From contig CAVSNJ010000012.1 in NCBI GenBank assembly GCA_963729295.1, forward strand, positions 62,001-126,000: a DNA stretch of 64,000 nucleotides, read 5' to 3'. The stretch is from DATJLY01 sp963729295 (lineage in GTDB: Bacteria > Pseudomonadota > Alphaproteobacteria > ATCC43930 > CGMCC-115725). The position numbers were made by a program, and so were the translations under genes. This document shows positions 1 to 9,200 of the stretch, piece by piece. The notes beneath the pieces are model-generated. The model saw nothing but the letters and a program-made list of their open reading frames with translations, ran no database searches and had not been told where the DNA came from. Position 1 is the stretch's first letter, and the number at the start of each line of letters is the position of its first letter.

Positions 1-750
1 CACCCACTCGTTGGACGCGCGCTCCGGCCCGATGCCGGGCGGAAGATCGCCATAAAGCCGGTCGAGCGGGAGGCCTTCGAGCATCGCCCGTTCGCGGCCG
101 AGCGCCACCGGTGCGTCCTTCGGATACTGCGGAAAGAGCACCTGCAAATCGTCGGGCGATAATCGCGTCAGCAGGCGCGCGCGCAACACCTCGCCTCGGA
201 AATTGCCGGTGAGCTGCAAATCCATGAGCTTGCCCCACACGAGCGAATCCGCGGGGCGCCATGGCTCAGGCCGCGCGCCGATCACGTAATACTCGGGCGG
301 CAGCGCGCCGCGCCGCGTCGCCAGGAAGGCGTTGACGCCGTCGGCGTAAGCCGTGAGCGCCCCCTGCACCTCGGGCGACAAGACCGCGAATTGCGCTTCG
401 GCGGCGCGGTAGAGGCCGAGCGTGCGCATGGTGCGGTCGATCGCGAGCGTGCGCGCGCCCAGAACTTCCGAAAGCCGCCCGGCGCCATAACGCCGCATCA
501 TGTCCATCTGGAAGAGCCGGTCTTGCGCGTGGAGAAATCCCAGCGCGAAATCGGCGTCGTGCTCGCTTTGGGCGCGGATCGTCGGAATGCCGTGCGCGTC
601 GCGGCTGACGCGCACCGGGCTTTCAAGGCCTGCGAGCGCGAGCGTCCCGTCCGTCACCGGCAGTGACGAGCGGAGCCACAGCCCGGCCGCGCCGGCTGCC
701 ACAGCGACGATGAGGAAGGCGCCCAGGAACAGCTTTGCCAACAGGCGCAC
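1..750 (-). CDS. Penicillin acylase family (Ntn) hydrolase, 3' truncated by window edge
   Basis: Amidase of the penicillin/acyl-homoserine-lactone acylase type, made as a precursor that cuts itself into two subunits and acts in the periplasm. Reading leftward from a GTG at 748-750, preceded by GGGAGGA, gives 250 residues: a hydrophobic signal/anchor (about residues 4-27), then the family's N-terminal alpha-chain with RVSRDAHGIPTIRA and GFLHAQDRLFQMDMMRR. The last residues are ASNEWV; in this family Ser-Asn-x-Trp starts the beta chain and Ser (here residue 246) is the catalytic nucleophile, so the window ends just past the self-cleavage site. The chain continues off the left edge. The non-ATG start is the only reasonable one near the signal peptide. 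Substrate cannot be told from this part. Confidence 0.9.
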   Translation of the reverse strand, partial: MRLLAKLFLGAFLIVAVAAGAAGLWLRSSLPVTDGTLALAGLESPVRVSRDAHGIPTIRAQSEHDADFALGFLHAQDRLFQMDMMRRYGAGRLSEVLGARTLAIDRTMRTLGLYRAAEAQFAVLSPEVQGALTAYADGVNAFLATRRGALPPEYYVIGARPEPWRPADSLVWGKLMDLQLTGNFRGEVLRARLLTRLSPDDLQVLFPQYPKDAPVALGRERAMLEGLPLDRLYGDLPPGIGPERASNEWV

Positions 751-770
751 GCTTCTCGCTTCCTCCCAAC

Positions 771-853
771 GTCATGGCCGGGCTCGTCCCGGCCATCCAC
801 GTGTGTTTTAGCGGATCGAACCCGTGGATGCGCGGGACAAGCCCGCGCATGAC
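771..853. repeat. Palindromic intergenic repeat (family A)
   Basis: Two 31-base arms, 771-801 and 823-853, are imperfect inverted copies (GTCATGGCCGGGCTCG... against ...CAAGCCCGCGCATGAC), separated by 21 bases. Partial copies of the same sequence occur at 13088-13116 and 34325-34344. The element lies between the acylase start and the aldehyde dehydrogenase stop. It has no T-run, so it is better read as a dispersed REP/MITE-like palindrome than as a rho-independent terminator. Confidence 0.75.
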
Positions 854-871
854 GACAGGGGAGGCGGAATC

Positions 872-2371
872 TCAGTTCAGATTGACGATGACCGTCTTCT
901 TCAGCGTGAAATGCTCGAGCATCGCTTCGAGCGAGCCTTCCTTGCCGAGGCCCGACTGCTTCATGCCGCCATAGGACATGTTGGCCTGCACCACCATGTT
1001 CTGGTTGACCTGCACGAGCCCGGCTTCGAGCCGCTGCGTCGCGTCCAGCGCGGTCTTGAGATCCTTGGTCCAGATCGTGGCGGCAAGCCCGTATTCGGTG
1101 TCGTTCGCCTGTTGGATCGCATCCTCGTAATCCTTGAAGCGGATGACGCAGGTGACGGGCCCGAAAATCTCCTCGCGCGCCACGCGGTGCGTGTTGGGAA
1201 CGCCGGTGAAGATCACCGGCTGCACGAAATATCCGCGCTCGAAGCGCGTATCCTTCGGCATCGCCGAGCAGCGCAGCGCGGTTGCGCCCGGCGCCCCTTC
1301 GCCGAGGCGGATATAGTCCTTCACCTTCTCGAACTGCTGCTTCGAGATGATCGAGCCGATGTCGGTCGCCTCGTCGAGCGGATCGCCGATCTTCATCGCA
1401 TCGACCTTGGCTTTGAGCCGCGCGACGAAGGCGTCGTGGAGGGCATCCTGCACGAAGATGCGGCTCGCCGCGGTGCAGCTCTGCCCCTGGCGGGTGAAGC
1501 GCATGCCGATGACGGCGCCGTCCACGGCTTTTTCGAGATCGGCATCCGCCATGACGATCATCGGGCTCTTGCCGCCCAGTTCCAAGGTCACCGGCACGAG
1601 TTTTTGCGCGGCGCTCTGATAGACCATCTTTCCGGTCTCGACCGAGCCGGTGAAGGTCACCTTGCCCACGCCCTTGTGCGCGACGAGCGGCGCGCCGCAC
1701 CCGGGCCCATCGCCCGACAGGATGTTGAGCACGCCCGGCGGCAGCACCTGGTTCATCACCTGGCACGCGCGCAGCACGGCGAGCGGCGCCTCCTCGGCCG
1801 ATTTCACGACGACGGCGTTGCCCGCCACCATCGCCGGCGCGATCTTCAGCGCCATGAGCAGGAGGGGCACGTTCCACGGAATGATCGCGCCCACGACGCC
1901 GATCGGGTCGCGTTGCGTGATGGTGATGGAGCCGGGCTTGAACGGCACGCTCTCACCCTTCAATTCCGAACCCAGCCCGCCATAGAAGATCAGCACGTCG
2001 GCGAACACGCCGGCCTCGACGCGGCTTTCGGTGCGGATCGCCTTGCCGGTCTCGAGCGTGATGAGCCGCGCCAGCTCCTCGACATGGTCGGCAAGGATGC
2101 GGCCGCACTCGTAGACGAGCCGCCCGCGCTCGCGCGACGCGAGCTTCGCCCAGGATTTCTGCGCCTTGGCCGCGGCCCTGACTGCGACATCGACATCGCC
2201 GGCGGCGCCCTCGGCCGCTACGCCGACCTGCTCCTGCGTTGCCGGATCGACCACGGGAAACGTCTTCCCCGACATCGCCGGCACCATCGCGCCGTCGACC
2301 AGGAGCTTGTTGGAAAGCGTGCGTGCGAGCGCGCGCGGGTCGAGCACGGGCTCGAGGCGATTGCCGGGCAT
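872..2371 (-). CDS. Aldehyde dehydrogenase (NAD(P)+), betaine-aldehyde-dehydrogenase-like
   Basis: Cytoplasmic aldehyde dehydrogenase that oxidises an aldehyde to the acid with NAD(P)+. The 499-residue length is standard. Visible motifs are the Rossmann segment with PWNVPLLL, the general base Glu264 in VTLELGGKSP, and the nucleophile Cys299 in GQSCTAASR, followed by EIFGPVT and the oligomerisation C-terminus. It lacks the features of methylmalonate-semialdehyde dehydrogenase (no CoA-type GERCM motif), so it is not mmsA despite the nearby valine-degradation genes. It stands alone between the acylase and a Na/Pi symporter on the same strand. The substrate class cannot be fixed by sequence; betaine, gamma-aminobutyraldehyde or aromatic aldehydes are possible. 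Confidence 0.9.
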   Translation of the reverse strand: MPGNRLEPVLDPRALARTLSNKLLVDGAMVPAMSGKTFPVVDPATQEQVGVAAEGAAGDVDVAVRAAAKAQKSWAKLASRERGRLVYECGRILADHVEELARLITLETGKAIRTESRVEAGVFADVLIFYGGLGSELKGESVPFKPGSITITQRDPIGVVGAIIPWNVPLLLMALKIAPAMVAGNAVVVKSAEEAPLAVLRACQVMNQVLPPGVLNILSGDGPGCGAPLVAHKGVGKVTFTGSVETGKMVYQSAAQKLVPVTLELGGKSPMIVMADADLEKAVDGAVIGMRFTRQGQSCTAASRIFVQDALHDAFVARLKAKVDAMKIGDPLDEATDIGSIISKQQFEKVKDYIRLGEGAPGATALRCSAMPKDTRFERGYFVQPVIFTGVPNTHRVAREEIFGPVTCVIRFKDYEDAIQQANDTEYGLAATIWTKDLKTALDATQRLEAGLVQVNQNMVVQANMSYGGMKQSGLGKEGSLEAMLEHFTLKKTVIVNLN

Positions 2372-2430
2372 GGCGTCCTCCCTACGCTGGTTCCGGCAGC
2401 TTTAGCCCATCGCTCCGGGCCGCGGAAGAT

Positions 2431-4119
2431 TCATCGCGGCGCTGGCTCGGCGCCGCGCGGAATCTCCGTGGTCTCGGCCACCCGGAGGCGCGAGGGCTGC
2501 AGCTCGCCCATCGTTTCGAGCACGGGATACGCGGCCGAGCAGATATGCGAATGGATGCGCTTCAGATCGCGCAGCACATCGAGATGGAGCGAGCTCGTCT
2601 CGATGCTTTCGGCCCGCCCCTCGCGCAACCGGTCGAAATGATGCTCGGAGGCGCTCTGTTCCGCCGCGCGCACCGAGACTTTCTCTTCCAGAAGCTTGCG
2701 CGCGATCGTCACGTCGCCCGACATGAAGACGCCGAGCGCGAGCTGGAGATTGCCCAGGACGCGCGCGTGGAACGCCCAGAGCTCGTCCTCGCCCTCGCGC
2801 GAGAATTTGAAGCGGTGCTTGATCTTCTTGGCCGCGAGCTCCATCAGGTTCTTGTCGATGATGTCGCCGATATGCTCGAGATTGATGGCGAAGGCGATGA
2901 TCTCCATGGCGCGCCGTCCGTCGCGCTCCTCGAGGCTCGAGCGCGTGAGCTTCGTCATGTAGAGCTTGACCTCCTCGTGCAGGCGGTCGACCGCATCGTC
3001 CATCCGCTCGATCTCGCGGCAGAGCTTGCGGTCGTCGGTCAGAAGCGCCGTGCCCGACTGGCGCAGCATGGTCTCGACCAGATCGCCCATGTGCAGCGTC
3101 TCGCGCGCGGCGCAGGTGAGCGCGAGCGCCGGCGTCTCGATCGCGGCGGGATCGAGATAGAGGGGCGTGCCCGGCTCGGTGCGCTTCGCCTGATCCGGAA
3201 TGAGCCAGCGCAGGAGGCGCGCGACCCATCCGAGGGGCCCCAGGAAGATGCCGGACAGCGCGACATTGAAGAGCGTGTGGAAGTCGGCGACCTGGCGCAC
3301 CGGATCGGCGACGAGCGCGCCCATGCCGGCGGCGAGCGGGCGCACCAGCGCCAGTGCCGCGACGCAGCCGATCGCGCGGATGCCGAGATTGCCGACCGTG
3401 ACGCGGCGGCTCTCGGGCGAGCCGAAGCCGCTCTCGAACACCGGATTGATGGCGGTGCCGAGATTGGCGCCGAGCACGAGCGCAAGCGCCGCCTCCGGCG
3501 TCACGAACTGCGAATAGACGAGCGACATGACGAGCAGCACGACCGCGGCGCTCGAATGGGCGGCCCAGGCAAGGAGAATGCCGAGCAGCATGGCGAGCGC
3601 CGGCACCTCGGTCGCGACCGCGAGGAGCGTGCGCGCGTTGGGCGCCTCCTCGGCGGGCGCCAGCGTGTCGAGCAGGATGTGGAGCGCGAGCAGCATCAGG
3701 CCGAGCCCGATCGCGACCCGCCCCAGATCACGCCACAGCGTGCGCGGGGCACGCCGGAAGAGGATGACCCCAGCGACCAGCAGCACCGGCGCCGCGGCCG
3801 AGACGTTGAAGGCGAGGAGCTGGACGATCAGCGTCGTCCCGACATTGGCGCCCAGCATCACGGCGAGCGCCGCGGGCAACGCCACGAGGCCCGACGCCGC
3901 GAACGACGCCACCATGAGCCCGGTCGCGGTGCTGCTTTGCAGGAGGCCGGTGACGCCGAGCCCGCACAGGAAAGCGAGGAACCGATTGTGCAGCGCCGTG
4001 CCGAGCCAGCGCCGCAGATCGGCGCCGAACGCGCGCATGATGCCGGTCTGCACCATGTGCAGGCCCCACAGCAGCAGCGCGACGCCGCCGGTCAGGTCGA
4101 GCAGGACATAGCTTCCCAT
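2431..4119 (-). CDS. Na/Pi cotransporter family protein with C-terminal PhoU domain
   Basis: Inner-membrane sodium:phosphate symporter of the NptA/YjbB type (PF02690). The 562 residues hold two inverted symporter repeats, with the signature QSSTAT at residues 61-66 and its counterpart in HSSAAVV near residue 195, giving about eight or nine membrane spans up to roughly residue 330. A helical PhoU-like domain follows (about 350-540). In YjbB-type proteins that domain tunes phosphate flux. It ends before the aldehyde dehydrogenase start with a 59-base gap and is probably its own unit. No Pho box was recognised upstream. Confidence 0.9.
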   Translation of the reverse strand: MGSYVLLDLTGGVALLLWGLHMVQTGIMRAFGADLRRWLGTALHNRFLAFLCGLGVTGLLQSSTATGLMVASFAASGLVALPAALAVMLGANVGTTLIVQLLAFNVSAAAPVLLVAGVILFRRAPRTLWRDLGRVAIGLGLMLLALHILLDTLAPAEEAPNARTLLAVATEVPALAMLLGILLAWAAHSSAAVVLLVMSLVYSQFVTPEAALALVLGANLGTAINPVFESGFGSPESRRVTVGNLGIRAIGCVAALALVRPLAAGMGALVADPVRQVADFHTLFNVALSGIFLGPLGWVARLLRWLIPDQAKRTEPGTPLYLDPAAIETPALALTCAARETLHMGDLVETMLRQSGTALLTDDRKLCREIERMDDAVDRLHEEVKLYMTKLTRSSLEERDGRRAMEIIAFAINLEHIGDIIDKNLMELAAKKIKHRFKFSREGEDELWAFHARVLGNLQLALGVFMSGDVTIARKLLEEKVSVRAAEQSASEHHFDRLREGRAESIETSSLHLDVLRDLKRIHSHICSAAYPVLETMGELQPSRLRVAETTEIPRGAEPAPR

Positions 4120-4219
4120 CGCGTGACCTCCCGCGCGGAAGATTTCGGGCGCACTATTTGGTCCGCGCGCCGCCCTTGTCCAGATGGAAAGCGCAGGAAA
4201 CGCGCCGAATCGGCGCGGG

Positions 4220-5368
4220 CTAGAGCCCCAGCTCGCGCAGCAGCGCGGCGCGGTTGCCGTCGAGGTCGGGGGCCGGCTCGCGCGTCGCCGGATCGGGGTA
4301 GGATGAGAATTTGAGCGGGTTGCCGGACAGCTTCAGCGTGCCCGCGTCCTTGTCCTCGACCGTGATGAGCATGTTGCGCGCCTTGACCTGCGGATGGGCA
4401 AGCGCGTGCGGCACGTCGTTGATCGGCCCGCACGGGATGCCCGCTTCCTCGAGGAGCGCGATCCACGCCTCGGTGGTCCGGGTCTTGAGCGTCGTCTCGA
4501 GCTCGTCCTGGAGCTTCGGCTGGTTCCGGAGGCGGAAGTCGTTCGTCTTGTAGAGCGCGCTGTCGGCCAGATCCTTGCGCTTGAGCGCGGCGCACAGCTT
4601 CTGGAACAGGCTGTCGTTGCCGGCGGCGATGATGATGTTGCCGTCGCCGGTGGCAAAGGCCTGGAACGGCGTGATGGTGGGATGGCGCGCGCCGAGCGGC
4701 CCCGGCACCTCGCCCAGCACCGTGTAGCGCATCACCGCGTTCTCCATAAGCGCGATCTGGCAATCGAGCATGCCGATATCGATCTTGGCGCCTTCGCCAC
4801 TCTGCTCGCGCTGGTAAAGCGCGGCGTTGACGGCGATCGCGGTATAGAGCCCGGCGCCGATATCGCCAATCGACATGCCGACCCGCGCCGGCGGCGCGCC
4901 GGGGTAGCCGGTAATGCTCATGATCCCACCCAGCCCTTGCACCACCATGTCGTAGGCGGGATGCTTGGAGTAGGGGCCGGTATGGCCGAAGCCCGACGCC
5001 GCCGCATAGATGAGGCGCTGGTATTTCGGGTGGAGCGTCTCCCAGCCATAGCCCAATTTCTCCATCGTGCCGGGGCGGAAATTTTCGACCAGCACGTCGG
5101 CTTTTTCGAGCAGCTTCTCGAAGATGGCGCGGTCATTGGGCGCCTTCAGGTTAAGTGCGATCAACTCCTTGCCGCGGTTGACGGAGGCGAAATATGTGGA
5201 TTTGCCGTTGCGGAACGGCCCGTATTCGCGCGCGTCGTCGCCCTTGCCGGGCGGCTCGACCTTGATGACGCGCGCGCCGAGCTCGGCCATCAGCATGGTG
5301 CAGTAGGGCCCGGCGAGAATGCGCGACAGATCGACCACGACGACGCCGGACAAAGGACCTTTTTGCAT
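4220..5368 (-). CDS. Class III CoA-transferase (CaiB/BaiF family)
   Basis: Transfers CoA between carboxylic acids, working as an interlocked dimer in the cytoplasm. The 382-residue chain opens with LSGVVVVDLSRILAGPYCTM and carries the family's catalytic aspartate in GMSIGDIGAG; it falls exactly at residue 169, the number used in formyl-CoA transferase. I start at the ATG at 5366-5368 because GGGAG lies seven bases before it; an ATG 24 bases upstream has no such signal. Acid partner (succinate, formate, bile or carnitine-type acids) cannot be deduced. The divergent neighbour is an alpha/beta hydrolase. Confidence 0.9.
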   Translation of the reverse strand: MQKGPLSGVVVVDLSRILAGPYCTMLMAELGARVIKVEPPGKGDDAREYGPFRNGKSTYFASVNRGKELIALNLKAPNDRAIFEKLLEKADVLVENFRPGTMEKLGYGWETLHPKYQRLIYAAASGFGHTGPYSKHPAYDMVVQGLGGIMSITGYPGAPPARVGMSIGDIGAGLYTAIAVNAALYQREQSGEGAKIDIGMLDCQIALMENAVMRYTVLGEVPGPLGARHPTITPFQAFATGDGNIIIAAGNDSLFQKLCAALKRKDLADSALYKTNDFRLRNQPKLQDELETTLKTRTTEAWIALLEEAGIPCGPINDVPHALAHPQVKARNMLITVEDKDAGTLKLSGNPLKFSSYPDPATREPAPDLDGNRAALLRELGL

Positions 5369-5455
5369 GCGCTTTCTCCCGCATCCGCTCATACCTTAGC
5401 GGCTCAGCATCGGCAATCGCTTGCGCGCGCGCGGAGCTTGGGCGATCTTCGTCGC

Positions 5456-6298
5456 ATGATCGAGCATGCGATGCAGTGCCTCACGCCGCACGGTTTCGTC
5501 CGTATGGCCTATGTCGAATGGGACGGGCCGGCGCGGCGCCGCCCGGTCGTGTGCGTCCATGGCCTCACGCGCAACGGGCGCGACTTCGACCGGCTCGCGG
5601 CGGCGCTGGCGTCGGGCGCGCCGGTCATCTGCCCCGACATGCCGGGCCGCGGCAAGAGCCAATGGCTCGACCATCCCGAGGATTACGCCTATCCGACCTA
5701 CGTCTCCGCCTGCGCCGCGCTTCTGGCGCGATTGGGCGCGGACGAGGTCGACTGGGTCGGCACCTCGATGGGCGGCATCATCGGCATGTTCATGGCGGCG
5801 CTGCCGGGGACGCCGATCCGCCGCCTCGTCCTCAACGACGTGGGCGCCTTCATTCCGGCCGACGCCTTGCGCCGGCTCGCTACGTATGTCGGCGCCGATC
5901 CGAGCTTCGCCGGCGAGAGCGAGCTCGAGACCGATTTGCGCCGGATCGCCGCGCCGTTCGGCGCTTTGAGCGATGCCGACTGGCGCCATCTCGCCCGCAT
6001 CAGCACGCGCCGGAAGCCCGACGGCACGCTCGCCTATGCCTACGACCCACGGATCGGCAATTCCTTGCGCCAAAGCGAGCCGCAGGATGTCGATCTGTGG
6101 GCGACGTACGACGCGATCGCCGTCCCGACGCTCATCCTGCGCGGCGCGGATTCGGACATTTTGCGCGCGGCCGACGCGCGCGCCATGACCGAGCGCGGCC
6201 CGCGCGCGCGGCTCGTCGAATTCGCCGGCGTCGGCCACGCGCCCGCGCTCATGGCGCAAGACCAGATCGCGCATGTGCGCGACTTCCTCGCATCGTGA
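5456..6298 (+). CDS. Alpha/beta-fold hydrolase
   Basis: Serine hydrolase of the alpha/beta fold, about 280 residues. It has the oxyanion-hole motif VHGLTRNG, nucleophile Ser104 in GTSMGG, the acid within LILRGADSDIL and the histidine in GVGHAPAL, so the triad is complete. Start is uncertain: ATGs at 5456, 5465 and 5471 are in frame and none has a strong ribosome-binding site. Its TGA overlaps the GTG of the next gene, so the two hydrolases are co-transcribed. No substrate can be assigned. Confidence 0.85.
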   Translation: MIEHAMQCLTPHGFVRMAYVEWDGPARRRPVVCVHGLTRNGRDFDRLAAALASGAPVICPDMPGRGKSQWLDHPEDYAYPTYVSACAALLARLGADEVDWVGTSMGGIIGMFMAALPGTPIRRLVLNDVGAFIPADALRRLATYVGADPSFAGESELETDLRRIAAPFGALSDADWRHLARISTRRKPDGTLAYAYDPRIGNSLRQSEPQDVDLWATYDAIAVPTLILRGADSDILRAADARAMTERGPRARLVEFAGVGHAPALMAQDQIAHVRDFLAS

Positions 6299-7323
6299 GG
6301 CGGGCGGCCTTGGCGGACGAGTCCGGCCTTGCGCTCGCCGATCTCGCGCTCGCTCCCTTCGCTCCGCGCGCGCCGTGGTGGGGCGGCGATCTCCAGACGC
6401 TCCACAACTATCTGCTGCGCTTCCGGCTGCCCGGCGTCGCCGCGCCCGAGCGGCTCGTGCTCCCGCTCGCCGACGGCAGCGGCGACCATCTGACCGCGGC
6501 GCTCAATCGACCCGCCACGCCGCTCGCGCGCGCGCCGCTCGTCATTCTGATTCACGGCCTCACCGGCGACGAGGACAGCACCTATATGCGGCGCAGCGCC
6601 GCGAGCCTCCTCAGCGCCGGCTATCGCGTGCTGCGCCTCAATCTGCGCGGCGCCGGCCCGTCGCGGGCGCTGTCGCGCTTCCAGTACCATGCCGGGCGCA
6701 CGGCCGATCTCGACATGGCGCTCGCGGCGCTGCCGCCAGAACTGCTTACGAACGGCGCGGCTGCGGTGGGCTACTCGCTCGGTGGTAACGTGCTGCTGAA
6801 GTTTCTCGGCGAGCGCGGCCGGGCGCAGCCGCTTCGCGCCGCCGTCTCGGTCTCGGCGCCGATCGATCTCGCCGCCACGGCGCGGCGCATGCAGCGCTGG
6901 CGCAATTCCGGCTACCAGGCCTATCTCATGCTCGAGATGCGGGCGGAGGCGCTGGCGCCAAAATCCGAGATCTCCGAGCGCGAAAAGAGCGCGGTTCTCG
7001 CTGCGCGCAGCATCCACGACTTCGACCATAATTTCACCGCGCCGAGAAACGGCTTTACCGGCGCCGACGACTATTACGAAAAGAACAGCGGCCGGAAATT
7101 CCTCGGCGCCATCAAGGTGCCCACGCTCGTCATCCACGCGCACGACGATCCGTGGGTCCCGGCCGAGCCCTATCTCGCCTATGACTGGACATCGAACCGC
7201 GCGCTCCTGCCGGTCCTGTGCGCGACGGGCGGCCATGTCGGATTCCACGGCGCCGACCGGCGTGCCTGCTGGCACGATCTGACGGTCCGGGCCTTCCTCG
7301 GCGCGGTGTTCAGCCGGACTTGA
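6295..7323 (+). CDS. YheT-like alpha/beta hydrolase (UPF0017/AB-hydrolase-4 family)
   Basis: Second alpha/beta hydrolase, 342 residues, of the YheT/ABHD1-3 family, with the family N-terminus PWWGGDLQTL, the oxyanion segment ILIHGLTGDEDS, nucleophile in GYSLGGN, acid in HAHDDPWVP and His in TGGHVGFHG. I choose the GTG at 6295, which overlaps the preceding stop codon in GTGA; a TTG at 6310 is the alternative. Family members are carboxylesterases of mostly unknown physiological substrate. The 3' end overlaps convergent hemB by 14 bases. Confidence 0.87.
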   Translation: MRRAALADESGLALADLALAPFAPRAPWWGGDLQTLHNYLLRFRLPGVAAPERLVLPLADGSGDHLTAALNRPATPLARAPLVILIHGLTGDEDSTYMRRSAASLLSAGYRVLRLNLRGAGPSRALSRFQYHAGRTADLDMALAALPPELLTNGAAAVGYSLGGNVLLKFLGERGRAQPLRAAVSVSAPIDLAATARRMQRWRNSGYQAYLMLEMRAEALAPKSEISEREKSAVLAARSIHDFDHNFTAPRNGFTGADDYYEKNSGRKFLGAIKVPTLVIHAHDDPWVPAEPYLAYDWTSNRALLPVLCATGGHVGFHGADRRACWHDLTVRAFLGAVFSRT

Positions 7324-8323
7324 GGAGCTTCGCCGCCTCGACCGCGGCGTAGGTGAGGATGCCGTCGGCGCCAGCGCGCTTCATGCCGAGAAGCGTCTCC
7401 ATCATCACCGAAGTGTCGAGCCAGCCGCGCTCGATCGCGCCCTTCAGCATCGCGTACTCGCCGCTCACCTGATAGACATAGGTCGGCACGAGAAACCGCT
7501 CCTTCACCCGGCGCACGATGTCGAGATAGGGCATGCCGGGCTTCACCATCACCATGTCGGCGCCTTCGGCCAGATCGAGCGCCACCTCGCGCAGCGCCTC
7601 GTCGCCGTTGGCCGGGTCCATCTGGTAGCTGCGCTTGTCGGCCTTGCCGAGCGATGATTTGGAGCCGATCGCGTCGCGGAACGGCCCGTAAAATCCCGAG
7701 GCGTATTTCGCCGCATAGGAAAGAATGAGGACGCGGTCGAAGCCGTGCGCGTCGAGCGCGTCGCGGATCGCGCCGACGCGCCCGTCCATCATGTCGGACG
7801 GTGCGATCACGTCGCAGCCGGCCTCGGCTTGGACGAGCGCCTGGCGGGCCAGCAGCCCGACCGTCTCGTCGTTCGCGACATAACCGTCGCGCACCACGCC
7901 GTCATGCCCGTGCGTCGTGAAAGGATCGAGCGCCACGTCGCACATCACGCCGAGATCAGGATGCGCCGTCTTGACCGCCCGCACGGCGCGGCACACGAGG
8001 TTCTCGGGGTTGAGCGCTTCCTCGCCGTCCTCGCTCTTGCGCGCGGGCGGCGTCGCCGGGAAGAGCGCGATGAGCGGAATGCCGAGCGTCTTCGCCGCGC
8101 CCGCTTCATCGACAAGCGCGTCGAGCGAGAGCCGGTCGACCCCCGGCATCGACGGGATCGGCTCGCGCGCCGCGCGGCCGTCATGCACGAAAACGGGCCA
8201 GATGAGGTCGGCGGCATGAAGCGCGTGCTCGGCGACGAGCCGGCGCGACCAGTCGTGGCGCCGGCTGCGGCGCATGCGGATGCGGGGATAGCCCGCCAAC
8301 GGCTCTCGCGGGGCGCGCGACAT
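7310..8323 (-). CDS. hemB: Delta-aminolevulinic acid dehydratase (porphobilinogen synthase)
   Basis: Condenses two 5-aminolevulinate molecules to porphobilinogen, the first common step of heme synthesis. The 337-residue chain has both active-site lysines, in SYAAKYASGFYGPF and MVMVKPGMPYLD. The metal-binding segment reads MCDVALDPFTTHGHDG, the aspartate-rich form without the cysteine triad of zinc enzymes, so it should be the Mg2+-dependent type usual in alphaproteobacteria. It overlaps the end of the convergent YheT-like gene. Confidence 0.97.
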   Translation of the reverse strand: MSRAPREPLAGYPRIRMRRSRRHDWSRRLVAEHALHAADLIWPVFVHDGRAAREPIPSMPGVDRLSLDALVDEAGAAKTLGIPLIALFPATPPARKSEDGEEALNPENLVCRAVRAVKTAHPDLGVMCDVALDPFTTHGHDGVVRDGYVANDETVGLLARQALVQAEAGCDVIAPSDMMDGRVGAIRDALDAHGFDRVLILSYAAKYASGFYGPFRDAIGSKSSLGKADKRSYQMDPANGDEALREVALDLAEGADMVMVKPGMPYLDIVRRVKERFLVPTYVYQVSGEYAMLKGAIERGWLDTSVMMETLLGMKRAGADGILTYAAVEAAKLLKSG

Positions 8324-8370
8324 GCCGCGCGATGATAGGAACGGACCGGCTCACGCGCAATCGCGCGCGC

Positions 8371-8394
8371 CCTCTCCCCGTGGCGCGGGAGAGG
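8371..8394. repeat. Intergenic GC-rich hairpin
   Basis: A perfect 8-bp inverted repeat, CCTCTCCC and GGGAGAGG with an 8-base loop, lies between the end of the peptidoglycan-binding lipoprotein gene and the start of hemB. No T-run follows on either strand, so it may halt transcription only weakly. Confidence 0.5.
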
Positions 8395-8426
8395 ACGTTC
8401 GCGAGGTCAGGCGGACGAGCTCGGAG

Positions 8427-9050
8427 TTAGTGCTGCGGGCTCGCCGGCGGATTGCTCATCGGCGGGTTGCTCGCCGGCGCGCTCGTGCTGCCGCCCGGGG
8501 CGCCGCCGCCCATCGGGCTCGGCGACGCGGTGGCGCTGCCGGCCGAGCTGTCGCTGCTGCCGCTCGCAGGCGACGGCGTGCTCGATCCCGAGCTGGCGGT
8601 GCTGCCGAGGCCGAGCTTCCCGCGCGTCGCCTGGTCGAGGCGGCCGGTCTGCTTCAGGCTGTTCTTCTGCTGGTAGGACATGAGCGCGTGGTGGGTCAGC
8701 GGTCCGGCGAGCCCGTCGATCTTGCCGGTGTAGTCGCCATCGTCCTTGAGCTTCTGCTGCGCCTGGCGCACCTCGTTCGAGGCGACGAGATGATGCGCTG
8801 ACGCGGTTCGGGTGGTCGAGCCGGATTGCGCCGTCGTGCCGCTCGGCCTGACAGTGGCCGGGCCGCCATTCGGGACCTGCGCCTGCGCCTGCCTCGGCGC
8901 AGTTACGTAGTTCGGGCCGCCGTTCGGAACTGGCGTCGCCTGCTGCGCCGAGGACTGACCGCCGCCGATCCCCGTCGTCTGTTCGAACCACGAGCAACCG
9001 CCAAGAGTGAGCGCAACAATCGACACGCCGGCTATGAGGGCGCTTCTCAT
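8427..9050 (-). CDS. Lipoprotein with PG_binding_1-type peptidoglycan-binding domain
   Basis: Predicted envelope lipoprotein of 207 residues. A signal peptide ends in the lipobox LTLGGC (Cys at residue 19). A Gln/Pro/Gly-rich linker contains a duplicated PNGGP motif, followed by a peptidoglycan-binding-like module around residues 95-150 (VRQAQQKLKDDGDYTGKIDG, LDQATRGKLG). The C-terminal 55 residues are a low-complexity Ser/Gly/Pro/Ala tail. It could tether the outer membrane to the wall or target a partner. It is divergent from the crotonase gene, with a 150-base shared intergenic region. Confidence 0.8.
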   Translation of the reverse strand: MRSALIAGVSIVALTLGGCSWFEQTTGIGGGQSSAQQATPVPNGGPNYVTAPRQAQAQVPNGGPATVRPSGTTAQSGSTTRTASAHHLVASNEVRQAQQKLKDDGDYTGKIDGLAGPLTHHALMSYQQKNSLKQTGRLDQATRGKLGLGSTASSGSSTPSPASGSSDSSAGSATASPSPMGGGAPGGSTSAPASNPPMSNPPASPQH

Positions 9051-9200
9051 CCGCTACCTCCAGAGTGAAAGGAATGACCGAAAGCCAACCGCGCGGCGTG
9101 CCGCAAAGTTCCGGGCGCATAGGGAGGGGTCGGTTGCGGCGGATGGGCAGGCGCTCATATCATCGCGCGATGTCGCGGGCTTTCTCTGCATACGCAAAGT

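Noticed and set aside
872..2371. Methylmalonate-semialdehyde dehydrogenase (mmsA)
   Set aside because: Tempting because mmsB is nearby, but the active-site region is GQSCTAASR, the general ALDH form, not the CoA-dependent one.
2239..4314. 691-codon open frame on the plus strand opposite the Na/Pi symporter
   Set aside because: It is an Arg/Glu/His-rich antisense shadow of a clearly recognisable membrane protein; long antisense frames are expected at this GC content.
8371..8394. Rho-independent terminator of the peptidoglycan-binding lipoprotein gene
   Set aside because: The stem is good, but there is no T-run on either strand.
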